This document shows, piece by piece, positions 25,846 through 37,315 of a stretch of 64,000 nt of DNA; within the stretch, counting starts at the first letter, position 1; each line of letters starts with the position of its first letter. Location: positions 12,443,868-12,507,867 of the forward strand of contig NC_045150.1 of the NCBI RefSeq assembly GCF_008831285.2, read 5' to 3'. Source of the stretch: Nymphaea colorata. Taxonomy: Eukaryota; Streptophyta; Magnoliopsida; Nymphaeales; Nymphaeaceae. A program made the translations under genes and the position numbers. Below the pieces are notes generated by a model that was not told the origin of the DNA, made no database searches, and saw only the letters and a program-made list of their open reading frames with translations.

Positions 25846-26202
25846 TAGACCTAGGCATCGGGCTCGGTCCCAACGAGTACATGGTACCCAGCCAGATCAG
25901 GCCTGGGCCTGAAAAATCAGTTCGGGTTGGCTTGATGGGGCCCGATCCAACTCGTTAACTTTTAAATATTAATTTTATTTTATTAATAATATATAATTTA
26001 TTTATTAAAATATATATTTTATATTCAAAAAAAATATTTTATATTTAAAAAAGTATTTTTTTTAATTGTAATTAGGTCAGGCCGGGGCTGGGCTCAGGCT
26101 AAAGTTTCTAGCATCAGGCCCAGGCCCGGGCTTAGATTTTGGACATTGGGCGGCCCTGAACCCAGTTCTTATCAGGTTGGGCCGGCCCGATGCCCATGTC
26201 TA
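25846..26202. mobile_element. hAT-like MITE, family A, copy 2
   Basis: It starts TAGACCTAGGCATCGGGC and ends GATGCCCATGTCTA. The flanking 8-bp sequences TACATAAG (25838-25845) and TACACAAG (26203-26210) differ at one position, consistent with an aged target duplication. The centre is AT-rich with ATTAATAATATATAATT-like palindromes. No coding capacity. It is longer (357 bp) than the other two copies. Confidence 0.75.
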
Positions 26203-28249
26203 TACACAAGCATCCGTTCATTTGCTCAATCTCCTACCAAAAGCCTACCCATCCAAGGTGAAGATAGAGCTCTGAGTGTGCCAAATTGGGACACACCTAT
26301 GATCCTTACTTGGCTGAACCGTTCTTTTTTGCTCGGCATGTAGGCACTTTGGATTCTGATCAGCTGATAACATTAAAGTCGGATTTCGGGGTCACAATTG
26401 AAAAAGAAAAGAAAAAAAAAAACTAAAGAGAAAATCTACCATACAACAAAAATATGATCTTAGATCACAAATAAAAGAGTTTTGTTTGGAGTATACACCC
26501 TTTTCACCAGAGGCCCCTGTTTTTGGGGGAAGGGGTAAGGAGTGATGCCCTCAAGCTTGAAGTTTCTTTTCTTACCCTCTGTCCCCAGGGTCTTGAAGTC
26601 TCTCCCCACCTGGTTGGTTGTGGTGCACCATTTATAATCTATAGGATTAGCACCCACGGGAATTGAATAGACAACATGCTCTTTATGTGTCAACGATTCG
26701 AGCTCTTTATGTGTCAAGGATTCGAGTAGCTATACTAGGCCCTTTGGGCCTTTGTGAGGAGGATAACCACAGTTTTTTTTTTTTTTGCACTTTAAATAAT
26801 TCTTTTCCGTTGTGTAGTGGTTTTTCATTAATAAATGGGTAAGCTTTTACTGCAAATAATAATCACAGACATGGAAGAGATATATTCTAGAAGAAGAATA
26901 AACATTTCCACCAACTTGGCAACCATTCGATAACTCGTGACCATTGAACAACTTTTCAAGTTGTCAAAGATTTACAAAATTCAATAAGAGGCCTTTGAAT
27001 GTTTCAATAGTGAGAGGAGCTCAATTCCTCAATAATGAAAACATGCATCATTTGAGGACTTATAGTGTCATCAAGAGTTGCCATAGATGTAGGAAGAAAA
27101 AATTCCTCAACTGGTAAACTAAACACCAAACATATCATGAAAAGAGCCTTTTGTGACATAATCAATTAGGAAACATGAAACCGCCGCTCGCATGACGATT
27201 ATTAAACCCATTCAATCCAAATGGCATGCAATTTCGACCAAAATAATGGTCTTCAATACAAATCAATTAGAAAACTGTTCAAAGAATTTCCAAAATAACT
27301 TGTAAAAACAAGTCATTTTCCCAAGCAACTTGTTTCAATTTCACTCCAAAACAAGTTCAAATCATCTGTTCAAAATTTGATTTTCAAAACCAAAGCTTCA
27401 ATGCACAAGCATATAGAATTTACATCGATAACTTGTACCTGATCCAAATAATCGTTAGTCTATAGTCCAATTACCATTGTTCAAGGCAGCACGAATGGTT
27501 GGACCTCGTACTGACGGGCGAATCCCCTTTTTTTGAAATTTTTTCTCAAAACCTAACTCAAAAATTTTGCTGTAAGTAAGTAATAATATAAAAGACACAT
27601 TTAACTTGTGCTAAGAATCTTTCTTGTGCACACAAATACAAACCACAATGAAGTTATATTCACAATGCAAGGTAAAACAGGTTAAATTTACAATCATGAA
27701 AGCATATTGAAAACAATATAAACAGATGAGGGTCGTCCCCAAATTGGCCCGTTAACAAAAACTTCTAAATAATAGTATGTTTTGTTAGTTGTAACTTAGT
27801 ACAATTGCACAATGCTAAAATTCATTAATGAAACATGTATAATACTTTATGCAGTCTCATGTTGTTCTGTATTGAAAGCATGCTGCACCTTATCATTTCC
27901 GACATTCGATAGCAGTGAAGTTGATTTCGATGCTTGTATCATACATAAACATACGAGTAATATTTATATGGTTTAATTCACATTAGAATGGTTGTCATTG
28001 TGACAAGGCTTATACACAGTTTGTTGCCACTGTAGAATGTGAGATTATTTAAGATTATCATAACATTGGATTCATAACCTTGTCATAATATTGAAACTAA
28101 CATCATCATCAAAACATCAGAAAATCAATATGAGATGACAACAATGGCAGGAAGATAGAAGGCCAACGGCTGCTGACCGGATATTGCTGGCTATAATCCT
28201 TAATCACCCGAGGGGGTTGTGGGGCGGGGAGAGATTGTTGGCCGACGAC
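26203..28249. other. Intergenic stretch upstream of the PPR gene
   Basis: No exon recognised. A 24-bp unit (GCTCTTTATGTGTCAA...) is tandemly duplicated at 26678-26725. The rest is AT-rich unique-looking sequence. Confidence 0.5.
26678..26725. repeat. Two tandem 24-bp units
   Basis: The unit starts GCTCTTTATGTGTCAA and ends ATTCGA; the copies differ at one base. Confidence 0.75.
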
Positions 28250-28383
28250 CCCCAATCAAGAGAGATAGAGAGCTACGCGTTCCAAATAATTAGGCTAAGT
28301 TCTAAGAGAGTTGCCAATCTGATGGCTTTTAAAAGTTAAGAAAGAGCAAGGAACGTCGAGCTCTCTATCTTTCTTAATTGGGG
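28250..28383. repeat. Inverted repeat, 34-bp arms, upstream of the PPR gene
   Basis: Arms 28250-28283 and 28350-28383 are reverse complements at 29 of 34 positions, with a 66-bp spacer. Both arms carry ATAGAGAGCT/AGCTCTCTAT. A related direct repeat, GTTCCAAATAATTA, follows each of the two arms' outer sequence (28279 and 28396). It may be a small foldback element or an RNA hairpin in the leader of the PPR gene. Confidence 0.6.
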
Positions 28384-28627
28384 CTCGTCTGTGAGGTTCC
28401 AAATAATTACGCCGTATTTTCCAGACACTCCAACTATTTGTTGAGATCCTTGACCATCAGCGGGCGGGCAACAATCTTAAAACTCTACGAAAATAAAGCA
28501 TATCTCAGCCAAATACTGCTGCCGATTAATGACTTGCAAGTAAAGCAGCTGATGACTGCGACTCGACGCTAACTTTTCTTTTTGGGTCGCTCATGAAAAT
28601 CCTTCCTCATAAAGCTAACCAAAGGGC

Positions 28628-30757
28628 ATGTGCTTGCGGCGGTTGAGACAGGTATCCGGCGCCTGCGCACCAATCCCAGCAGCGAGCTTTCGCTCGGTGG
28701 CCTCTGTCTTGGATTTATGCACTTCCATCCACGATCTTCATCAAATTCATGCCAGATTCGTTGTATATGGCCTTCAACAGAACACCTTTGTAGCTTCCAA
28801 GTTAGTGGCTAAGTATGCCGAGCTGGGGGACCATGGACGTTCGGAAAGAATTTTTGAGCTTGTGGAAAATCCAAATCTTATATTATGGAACGCTGTCATT
28901 AAAGCATGTTCAACTTTTCAGTTATTCGATGGAGCTTTTTTGCACTACAGGAACATGGTGCTTAACTCTGTAAACCCAGATGAATTCACTTTTCATTGTG
29001 TGTTTAAAGCATGTTCGCATCTATCTGCTTTGACGTTTGGTCGCCAGTGCCATTCACATGCTTTTAGGCTTGGTCTTCATTCTGATGCTTTTGTGGGCAC
29101 TTCCCTCATTGGCATGTACTGTAAGTGTGGGGAAATTGGGGATGCACGCCGAGTGTTCGATGAGATACCTGTGAGGAATTTGTTTCTGTGGAACGCATTG
29201 ATCAATGGTGTCAGTCATAACGACGATGCTGTGGCCACTTTTGAGCTTCTCAAGCGGATGCAGCGTGAAGGAATTCGTCCAGATTCAGCTAGTATGGTGA
29301 GTATTTTGCTATCTTGCAGTAAGCTTGGTTGCTTAAGGGCAGGCAAGATGGTTCATCTTTTGGCAGTTTTGGACGGCCTGGAAAAGGATCTGTCTGTGGG
29401 TACTTCTCTTGTGACAATGTATGCCAAGATGAATGATTTGCAAATGGCTACCAAAGTATTTGACAGAATTCCCCAAAAGGATGTGGTTCTGTGGAATGCC
29501 ATGCTTTCCGGATATAACCAGAATGGGGAACCCGAAAAGGCGCTAATGTTATTGGTCCAAATGCAAACTGACGGCGTAAGAGACGACTATGTCACAATTA
29601 CTGGCGTAATTTCAGCAGCAGCAAAGTTGAAATCTCTAGAAGCAGGCAAGCAAATTCATGCACATGCAATTCGTAGTAGCGCAAGTTCTGAAGTTCTGGT
29701 TCACAATTCACTTATTGAAATGTATTTTAAATGTGGTAAACTAAACAGTGCTTGTAATATATTTTATAGGATAACAAACAGAACAGTTATTTCATGGAGT
29801 TCAATGATAGCTGCGTATGTTTTCCACGGTCAGTTCGTTCAAGCTTTGTCACTCTTTAAAGAAATGAAGCAGGACGGAGTGGGAATTGATTCTATCAGCA
29901 TAATCAATGTCTTGCCTGCATGCATTCATATATCAGCTTTGCCACTTATCGAAGGCTTGCATGGATATGCAATAAAACATGGCTTCGGTTATGTTATCCC
30001 TTTAGTTACAGCGCTTCTTGTGGCCTATGGAAAATGTGGAAGTATAGAAGCCGCCCAGCAACTTTTCGACGAGTCAGCATACTTAGAGGATGACTTAATC
30101 TTGTGGAACTCCATGATCAATTTATATGCCTTGTATGGCAATTGGGATAGTTGCTTTTCCTTGCTAAAGAAAATGAATGCCATGGGACTAAAACCAGATC
30201 ATTACACATTTCTGGGATTGCTAATGTCTTGTAACCATGCTGGACTCGTTGAAGAAGGATGGGGATGTTTTGAAAGCATGATGAATGTGCACAACTGTCA
30301 GCCTTCACAAGAACATTATGCTTGTATGGTCGATCTTTTGGGACGGTCAGGGCACATTGGGGCAGCCAAGAAAATTATTCAGATGATGCCATTTCAGCCT
30401 GATTCACGTGTCTGGGGTGCTTTGCTTTCAGCATGTAAAACAATCTTGGAGCCCTCGATTGCAGAATTTGCAGCTGCACAGCTTTTGAGCAGGGAACCTT
30501 TCAATGCTGGAAACTATATTTTACTTTCGAACGTGTACGCTGCAGCTGAGATGTGGGATGGTGTTCAGAGACTCCGTGGTATGATTAAGGATAAAGGTCT
30601 GAAGAAAAGAGCAGGTTATAGTTGGATTGGGATGCATGGACAGGTGTATGCATTTCATGCTGGAGATACATCTCACCCACGGTCAGAAGATATCTACTAC
30701 ATGTTACGGAAACTAGATTTTCATATTAAAGATAGAAGCATATGTTTGATCAACTGA
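28628..30757 (+). CDS. PPR protein, PLS class with E/E+ domains, intronless
   Basis: A single exon of 709 codons. Sixteen PPR motifs in P-L-S triplets fill roughly residues 50-560, for example WNAVIKACSTF, VGTSLIGMYCKCGEIGDARRVF and LWNAMLSGYNQNGEPEKAL. They are followed by an E domain (VWGALLSACKT...NYILLSNVYAAAEMWDGV) and E+ block (GYSWIGMHGQVYAFHAGD). There is no DYW cytidine deaminase domain; the protein ends 20-odd residues after E+. Plant E/E+ PPR proteins bind organelle RNA and mostly act in C-to-U editing, recruiting a DYW partner. The target organelle cannot be read with certainty; the basic, alanine-rich N-terminus is compatible with an organelle transit peptide. The start is the first ATG in frame. 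Lack of introns is usual for the family. No frameshift or missing motif is visible. Confidence 0.92.
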   Translation: MCLRRLRQVSGACAPIPAASFRSVASVLDLCTSIHDLHQIHARFVVYGLQQNTFVASKLVAKYAELGDHGRSERIFELVENPNLILWNAVIKACSTFQLFDGAFLHYRNMVLNSVNPDEFTFHCVFKACSHLSALTFGRQCHSHAFRLGLHSDAFVGTSLIGMYCKCGEIGDARRVFDEIPVRNLFLWNALINGVSHNDDAVATFELLKRMQREGIRPDSASMVSILLSCSKLGCLRAGKMVHLLAVLDGLEKDLSVGTSLVTMYAKMNDLQMATKVFDRIPQKDVVLWNAMLSGYNQNGEPEKALMLLVQMQTDGVRDDYVTITGVISAAAKLKSLEAGKQIHAHAIRSSASSEVLVHNSLIEMYFKCGKLNSACNIFYRITNRTVISWSSMIAAYVFHGQFVQALSLFKEMKQDGVGIDSISIINVLPACIHISALPLIEGLHGYAIKHGFGYVIPLVTALLVAYGKCGSIEAAQQLFDESAYLEDDLILWNSMINLYALYGNWDSCFSLLKKMNAMGLKPDHYTFLGLLMSCNHAGLVEEGWGCFESMMNVHNCQPSQEHYACMVDLLGRSGHIGAAKKIIQMMPFQPDSRVWGALLSACKTILEPSIAEFAAAQLLSREPFNAGNYILLSNVYAAAEMWDGVQRLRGMIKDKGLKKRAGYSWIGMHGQVYAFHAGDTSHPRSEDIYYMLRKLDFHIKDRSICLIN

Positions 30758-32454
30758 GAGAGGTGGTGTCATTGAAGAAAGCTCCTTTGACGTCATAAAA
30801 AAATTATCATACTTTTTGTGGCCATCGAAAAGGGTGAAGGCTCGGTTGTGCAGTATCACGGTTATTTGCCATAGCTATGAAAGAGTGCCTGCAGAACATG
30901 TAGCACTGCGTGCATTGGGCATGTACAGATCCCAGATTCAGCGGACTTTGTAAGTTGCACTGTTTTCAAATTAGTTGGTATCTGCTTCTTCTGGCATGGT
31001 AAAGAATGTGTTGCTTGCGCTTTTCCAGGGAATAGGATTATGAGTACTTCAGAACTTGGCTTTTCCAATGACTGCTAGGTTTTTTGGATGCATTGGATTT
31101 GCTTATTGCTGCTTATACTGCTAGAGAAGAAACCTTGCTAGTTCTTTTCCAAAAGAAGGCTATGAATTCTCTGAAACTCTCTTCTGTAGTGAGGAAAGCC
31201 TGGTGCTTGCTGGAAATCCAACATAACATGGTATACAGATATCTTGGCCTTGTGAGAACTTTTGGAGCATTACAACGATGTACACAATCAAGAGTGTTCA
31301 ACACGGTTCTATGGGCAGTTAATCGGCACAATTTACAGTGTCACTGCTACGATGTGCTTGTGTGATGAGAAACAGGCAAAGGATTTGGACGAATGCTTTC
31401 AAGGATACTTCCAACATTGGGTCTCTCTGTGATCGTCCAACAACGTGGAATTGTGTTGCCTTCATGCGCCAGATGATATATGCAGTTTAAGACCGAAATT
31501 AACATTAGAAAGTATTAGACCTAATGGTTTTACTTTATGGTTGATGCTGCCCTATCATTGGTGGGTACCTGGTTCAAGGAAATTTACAAAATTTGGGCCT
31601 GTCAAAGTATCGCTGGTGACATGAGGTGTTCTAGGCTGGAGCAGGTTACATGTTTGATCCCTAACATCCCTAAAGCGCCTCTGCATAGTATCATCATCTC
31701 TCCACTTGAATCAGTTTTTATTTTTGCTGACTCGGTACTTCAGTTCAAAGATGTAAATTTCCATCATTAATAATCACTAAGAAGACACTAATGTCCACTC
31801 TCTCTATAGAAGCAGGTCATACTTTCGGGCCTCAAATGCTGGCAGTGAAGAAGGTAAAACCTCTGTTTGGGTGAGTGGAAGTTCCTCAAAGAAGGGCTGA
31901 AGCTTTCCCTTCTGCCCTACCCTTGGGGCCCAGTTATCCTTCGGGATTTGGGTGGAATTTGGTACACCTGTCAACTTGAGTGTCGCATACCTTATATTGA
32001 CTCTCTAAGAAAGTAGAAGCCATGAGAATCGAACTGTTATGCTATTCGTACGTGCTGCCAGCCTGCCTGATGATAGTTTATGATGTGTATGTTGTTCTAG
32101 AGTCGAAAATGATAAAAAAAAGAATGTCAAGGGAGAGTGTTCTTCATGATGATGTAAAATTGCTGTACATTTAGTATACAAAGGCAATTTCCATGCAAAT
32201 TAAACATCAATTTAATTTTGAGTCATAGCTTAAGGTAGAAACGATCTAATGTTTTTATATGGTCATCTTATAAATAGCGGTGTAATGTTGGAAGCGTTAT
32301 ACCAAGTAAATCTCTATGTTCCAATTTAATGTACAAGTATAGATTTACAAGCAGTGATTGGCAAGTTTGCAGGGTTTGATTTTAGAAATTAGCTAGCAAT
32401 TTATTTTATTAGGTGATACTGATAGTTATGAGACATTATTGTTTCACTTAAAGT

Positions 32455-32456
<2 letters not shown>
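30758..32456. other. 3' region of the PPR gene and intergenic DNA
   Basis: No known family was recognised. A 93-codon frame at 31084-31365 has no recognisable motif and may lie in the 3' UTR. Confidence 0.45.
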
Positions 32457-32496
<40 letters not shown>

Positions 32497-32508
32497 TTAT
32501 TATTATTA
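32457..32508. repeat. Microsatellite (TA)n then (TTA)n
   Basis: About 18 TA units followed by about five ATT/TTA units. Confidence 0.95.
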
Positions 32509-33312
32509 GTGGCGCTTAGTTCTTTATTAGTATGTTCAATTGAACAACTACCAAAAGGAGTGACTGAGGAAGATGCACCATGACAAAATTCTGGATAGCA
32601 ACTATTTGGAGATGTCACACCCCAAATTTTTAGTTCATTTTTTCTTTAAAGGAACAACATATACAAACTTTGGTGATGCATCAAATTGGACGACTCTAAT
32701 CAAGTCATGTCAAACACAATACAAATTGGGCTATTCATTTTCATTATATACAAAATATAAAATATATGTACATACAAAGTAGACATCAAAACCTAGTTAC
32801 ATTCTGTTTTCTACATGATTACATACAACCAAAATGGAAATTTATATTGCAGATGACATGCCAGTACACGAAACGTTTCCCTAGAGGATTGGGAGATATG
32901 TTCATTGCCCTAGCTTGTTATGTCACATTGGGCTCAGGTTCCTAGTCTTCCAGATCTCAACCCATCGCCTAGCAACTTCGTTTTCTTCCCTAAAAAGTCT
33001 AGCAACTAGGAAAATTAACCATTCAACGGAGCTCTTTATATGTCCTTGAAGATCTCTCTCAATCTTTAATACATGACTAAACACTACAACAAAATGGACT
33101 AGTAGTAGAAGCTTCAAATCTGTTGCTACTGCTTAAGAGAATGGATCTGCTCTTGATGAATCCATCTTGGCCTCTTAATATGAAACGGAAAACAAGAGAA
33201 AAAACAGGGTCATCAGCAAACTAGGGTGCAAAGGTCCCACAGATGCAAGGATGGGAAGCAAGGGCATGGATCACAGGTGGCGGCCCTTGTAGCAAAAGGA
33301 GGACAGAGCTCG

Positions 33313-33344
<32 letters not shown>

Positions 33345-33929
33345 TCTGCTCGCAAGCGCCTTTATCACCATTAGTCAAGTTCATCACATACTGTTTGCCT
33401 TCATCATCCCCATTGCTCTTTCAGACGCCTTTCGCTTGGGTCGTTGTTGATTGCTCGAACTTTAATGAAGATGAGAAATACATGATTATTTCCCTTCTCA
33501 CTCAACTAAAATTTGTTTCCTTCTCGTGAAACATTTCCCTCCTCCATATGATTTCCTCCTTCCTCCTTTAACCATGGTCCCTCTCGTTTTCCTCCTCCAT
33601 GTCATTTACTCTTGCCTCCTCTGACATAAGGAAGGAGAAAGACACCTAAAGTAATTTTATTGACAATATCTCCAAGAACCAAGTCGGGATGAATCCCATC
33701 AAAATTTTTTTCGGTGAGTTTCATCCCTTTTTCTATTCTTATTAGATCTACCATGGTTTGCATAGATCCAGAATTCCTAGATGTTATCTTCTAGATGTAG
33801 AGTTGTTTATTGTTTGCTTTATTAGATCCCATGTGGTTTTTTAGCATTGTTTTTGGGATTTTTGGATTTTCTTATGCATCAACATTCAAGTTTTAGTGTT
33901 TTGCCACTCTTCATGCATTAAAAAAAGAT
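32509..33929. other. Intergenic, possible transposon ends
   Basis: Contains TGTCACACCCCAAATTT at 32613, which looks like a gypsy LTR end, and CACTACAACAAAATGG at 33082, which looks like a CACTA terminus. Neither has a partner I can find. A short (CA)n lies at 33327-33343. No exon recognised. Confidence 0.4.
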
Positions 33930-34445
33930 GGATTTACCAATGCATGGAAAATCTCACATTGGTGAAAGTCGAGTTTTACTGATGTCCAGAGACAAATGTC
34001 GGTGAATATGAATTGTCACCGATATCTGGAATAGACATTGGTAAAAAATTGCCTTCAGCGATGCATAGCTACATTATGTCATTGAAGTTTTCCTTTTACT
34101 AACATCCGCAACTCAGATGTTGCTAAAAAACAAGTTTTACTGACATCCTATTCCAAACATCGGTAAAAGTACTGAAAGAATACCAGTTTTATCGATGAGT
34201 GAGCGTTCTCGCGTCGATGAAAGTTTTTTCCAGTGAAACTTGCCGATATTTATCTAGAGATGGTAAAAGTAGCTAGTTTTAACATTGTGTAACATTTCCC
34301 GTGTCGATGAAACATTTTCCTAATAAAGAATTACCGACGTTTGTCCCACGCGTAGGTAAAGCTTTGGGCATTGGTCAACCTTTTCCGCATTAATCTCATC
34401 GACGTTTTTAAGTATGCTTTTACTGACAACATCACACACCGATAA
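33930..34445. mobile_element. CACTA-like subterminal repeat array
   Basis: About twenty short motifs of the form TTTTACYGAYRTC and their reverse complements (RCATCGGTAAAA) alternate across 500 bp, for example at 33935, 33973, 34005, 34075, 34160 and 34345. Dense short subterminal motifs in both orientations are typical of CACTA (En/Spm) elements, where they bind the transposase. The same motif recurs at 36300-36410. I could not identify the left terminus, and no transposase is visible. Confidence 0.45.
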
Positions 34446-35720
34446 AGCCTCCCCCGACTTATTACCTTCGCCTAAACCCTTCTTCTCGTTTTTTTTTTCT
34501 TCTCTTTTCTTTTCTCTTACCTCTTCTTCCCATCAACAACTTTTCCAGTCATTGTCTAGCAAGTGGAGATGTTTTTCATCATTTTTGGATGGCTTGAAGC
34601 TTAAAAATGTTGGTTTCTCAATCTCCTCGCCTATTCTTTGCTCTTTGTATATGATTTTAGATTATAACATGCTTGTAAGGTATATATCCAAATTTTTTCA
34701 AGGATATATCACCATTTTCCAGAAGGTTTTGCCAGTGAAACTTCGCAAGACTGTTTGTTGAGCTCACTACCTTCAATTTGATATATTAATAGCATAAGAT
34801 CTCAACAAAAACCTCAAATTTTCACCAATATTTTTCGTTGTCGGATTTTGGCACATTTTCCCCGTATCCTAACATCAATTTTTTACCATGTTTGATTCAA
34901 CTACACATATACCTATTCATAAAGTATTAGTTTGATTGGTTGTCAATTGAATGCTTTTTTGGATGTTTGAATATTGTTGGTCCCTAGCTAACCATCCAGT
35001 AAGTGTTCGACGAATTGTTTGAACACGGAAAGCAATAGACCTGAAAGGAATACCATAGACATTATTGTTAATCCAAATGATGAATCCATTGTGGGCAGAG
35101 TGGAGCGTCCATTACGCACATCAGAATTGGTAATTGTACACACATTAATTTGCCAATAAGTGCATACGTACATATTATTTAATCACAAGATTGTTCTACC
35201 ATATATTACATAAGAATATTCTGAACTTCAAATATGTATAATATATTTTTTGTACAATACATTATGATGTTATTACATTCAATTTTTGTGTTATAGGCAG
35301 CACTTGAGGTTGATTACCAAACAATATGTAATGAATGCCAATGCTATACATCATCTCCATAAAACAATGTTTTTAAATTAGTTTAAAAGCATGTACAGTT
35401 CATACATATGATTGTGTACGATTGTACAGAGCCATATAGCAGGAAAAAGGGTCAAACCGTCAAAGATGATAACCAGATTCAAACAATGGAAAAGATGAAC
35501 TCTAAAATTTTCGAACCATGCTGAAACAACGGAAAGGATCTTCTCAAAAACGTTCAAGCCAAGGTGCAGAAGGCTTCCCAAGCCCCATGACTAAATCAAC
35601 AAGATCAAAAACAAAAGCGCTAGAGTATTGATCTTACGCACCGGAGCAGGCGAGTGGCAGGAGTAGGTGACTGTGAGGGAGACGACGAGGACGAACATGA
35701 GCGAGCAGCGACTGCGGCTG
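34446..35720. other. Interior of the CACTA-like region, no gene
   Basis: CT-rich and AT-rich sequence without a recognisable transposase or host exon. Confidence 0.4.
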
Positions 35721-35992
35721 GAACTCGCGGCAGGAAGGAAGGGGCAGAACGTGAGTGAGCAGCGGCCGGGGTGAGGAACTCGCGGCAGGAAGGAAGAGGC
35801 AGAACGTGAGTAAGCGGTTGGGTGAGGAACTCGCGGCAGGAAGAAAGGGGTAGAACGTGAGCGAGCAGCGGCTGCAGCTGGGTGAGGAACTCGCGGCAAG
35901 AAGGAAGAGGCAGAACGTGAGCGAGTGGCTGGGTGAAGAACTCGCGGTAGGAAGGAAGAGGCAGAACGCGAGCGAGCGAGCCCTAACGGGCC
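35721..35992. repeat. GC-rich minisatellite, five units of about 51-60 bp
   Basis: Units start GAACTCGCGGCAGGAAG at 35721, 35776, 35827, 35887 and about 35938, and contain GCAGAACGTGAG(C/T)GAG. The variation in length is in the GCAGCGGCTG-type linker. Long frames on either strand here are a by-product of the repeat. Confidence 0.85.
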
Positions 35993-36300
35993 AAAAGAAA
36001 ATTCCGAAAATATGTATCCACCCCTCCCGGTGGAAACATATTTCCAGAAATATGTTTCCGGAATCGACCTGAACGGTCAAAAAAATATTTCCGCATTTGT
36101 TACGCTGGAAATATTTTGAAAACCAGAAAAATGTTTTTGGTTCCACAAGGAAATTCCCCCCCCCCCCCCCGTCAAACGCCCCTTAGATGTCAGGAAAAAC
36201 AAACTATTGTGGACATGCTTGGACATTAGTAGTAATCAATGTTTATTTACATGTCTCATGCATCAGTGATGGATAACTACTCCGATCCATGGAACATTGT
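35993..36300. other. Palindrome-rich stretch with a C15 run
   Basis: Several inverted words (GGAAACATATTTCC and AATATTTCC) lie before a run of 15 C at 36156-36170, followed by GTCAAACGCCCCTTAG, which resembles a MITE end. I found no matching left end. Confidence 0.4.
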
Positions 36301-36431
36301 GTCGGTGATGATTTTTATCGACACTATCTTCACCTATGATGAAAGGAAACATCGGTGAAACCTTTACCGATGCATTGCCATGTATCAACGACATGTTCAA
36401 ACTGTTGGTAATGTGTAAGTTTTTTGTATTG
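36300..36431. mobile_element. Possible right end of the CACTA-like element
   Basis: Motifs ACATCGGTGAAA and TTTACCGATGCAT repeat those at 33930-34445. They end in AGTTTTTTGTATTG, one base from the AGTTTTTTGTAGTG expected of a CACTA terminus. No 3-bp target duplication could be paired. Confidence 0.35.
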
Positions 36432-36590
36432 ATGTCTATTTCTTAGAAAATGACCTATTTGAGAAATCATGTCGAAGGACGAGAACATGTCAAACTGTCC
36501 AAGAAGTTTTTTGTATTGATGTCTATTTCTTAGAAAATGACCTATTTGAAAAATCATGTCGAAGGACGAGAACATGTCAAACTGTCCAAG
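36417..36590. repeat. Two tandem 87-bp units
   Basis: The unit starts AAGTTTTTTGTATTGATG and ends CAAACTGTCCAAG. The copies at 36417-36503 and 36504-36590 differ at one base, so the duplication is recent. Confidence 0.9.
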
Positions 36591-37315
36591 ACACCTTCAA
36601 CAACATTAATGATTGGCATGAATAGCTAGTCAACAAACTTGTGGATTAGACCCTGTTTGCTTGACTACTAGGTCATAAGCCAGCTAGTTACTCATCAATT
36701 GGATCTTAATTTTCTATAATATTTCTTATTTCTTGCTGATTGTTGACAACCAAGTGATGGAATAATAAATAACTAACTATATTTTTTTTGGACTTTAAGT
36801 TTAACTAGCTTTTGCATTCCCACATTTGGACTTTAGTTTTTAATGCTAAGAGAGGTAAAGAACTTATTAGTTGCCAAATTTAATAATTGTTGGCCCTTTT
36901 TTGAAAAATATTGCCTATTTCTACTTAACTTGAGCAGTCATCAAAAAAATAAACAACTATCATTTTTTTTATTTCTTTCAAAAAAGTCTTGCAAAGGCAT
37001 GCAAAATCATGTTGAGGTTATTTATTCATTTTTTAAAATTTTTACTACCATCAATAATGTTAACCTAGTTGGTTCTAAAGTTAAATTTTTACTAACGCCA
37101 AATTTCATTTTTTTTAATTTTTTTTTAATTTTTTTTATGGAACAACCCAACTCGTTCGCAATGGCGGCTTGCAAGGGGATACAACTCCCTACCTTTATTA
37201 AACAAAATTAGTTGTACAAAAAGGCAAGGATAGCATCATAAAATCTGCTATCCTTCATACACAATATAACCAAAGGCTAACTCACGCTTTTAGAATACAT
37301 ATGTCATATCACAAA
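36591..37315. other. Intergenic, nothing identified
   Basis: AT-rich with long T runs (37100-37135). A 122-codon frame at 36843-37211 is low in complexity and matches no family. Confidence 0.45.

Noticed and set aside
31084..31365. A 93-codon frame after the PPR gene
   Set aside because: No recognisable motif; most likely 3' UTR or chance.
32613..32630. TGTCACACCCC as the end of another gypsy LTR
   Set aside because: No partner LTR, TSD or opposite end (TTACA plus matching 5 bp) could be found nearby.
33082..33097. CACTACAACAAAATGG as a CACTA terminus
   Set aside because: It fits the superfamily terminus, but no inverted partner or 3-bp target duplication was found in the window, so I did not call an element.
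35591..36146. Proline/serine-rich minus-strand frames
   Set aside because: They arise from the GC-rich minisatellite and lack any other coding sign.
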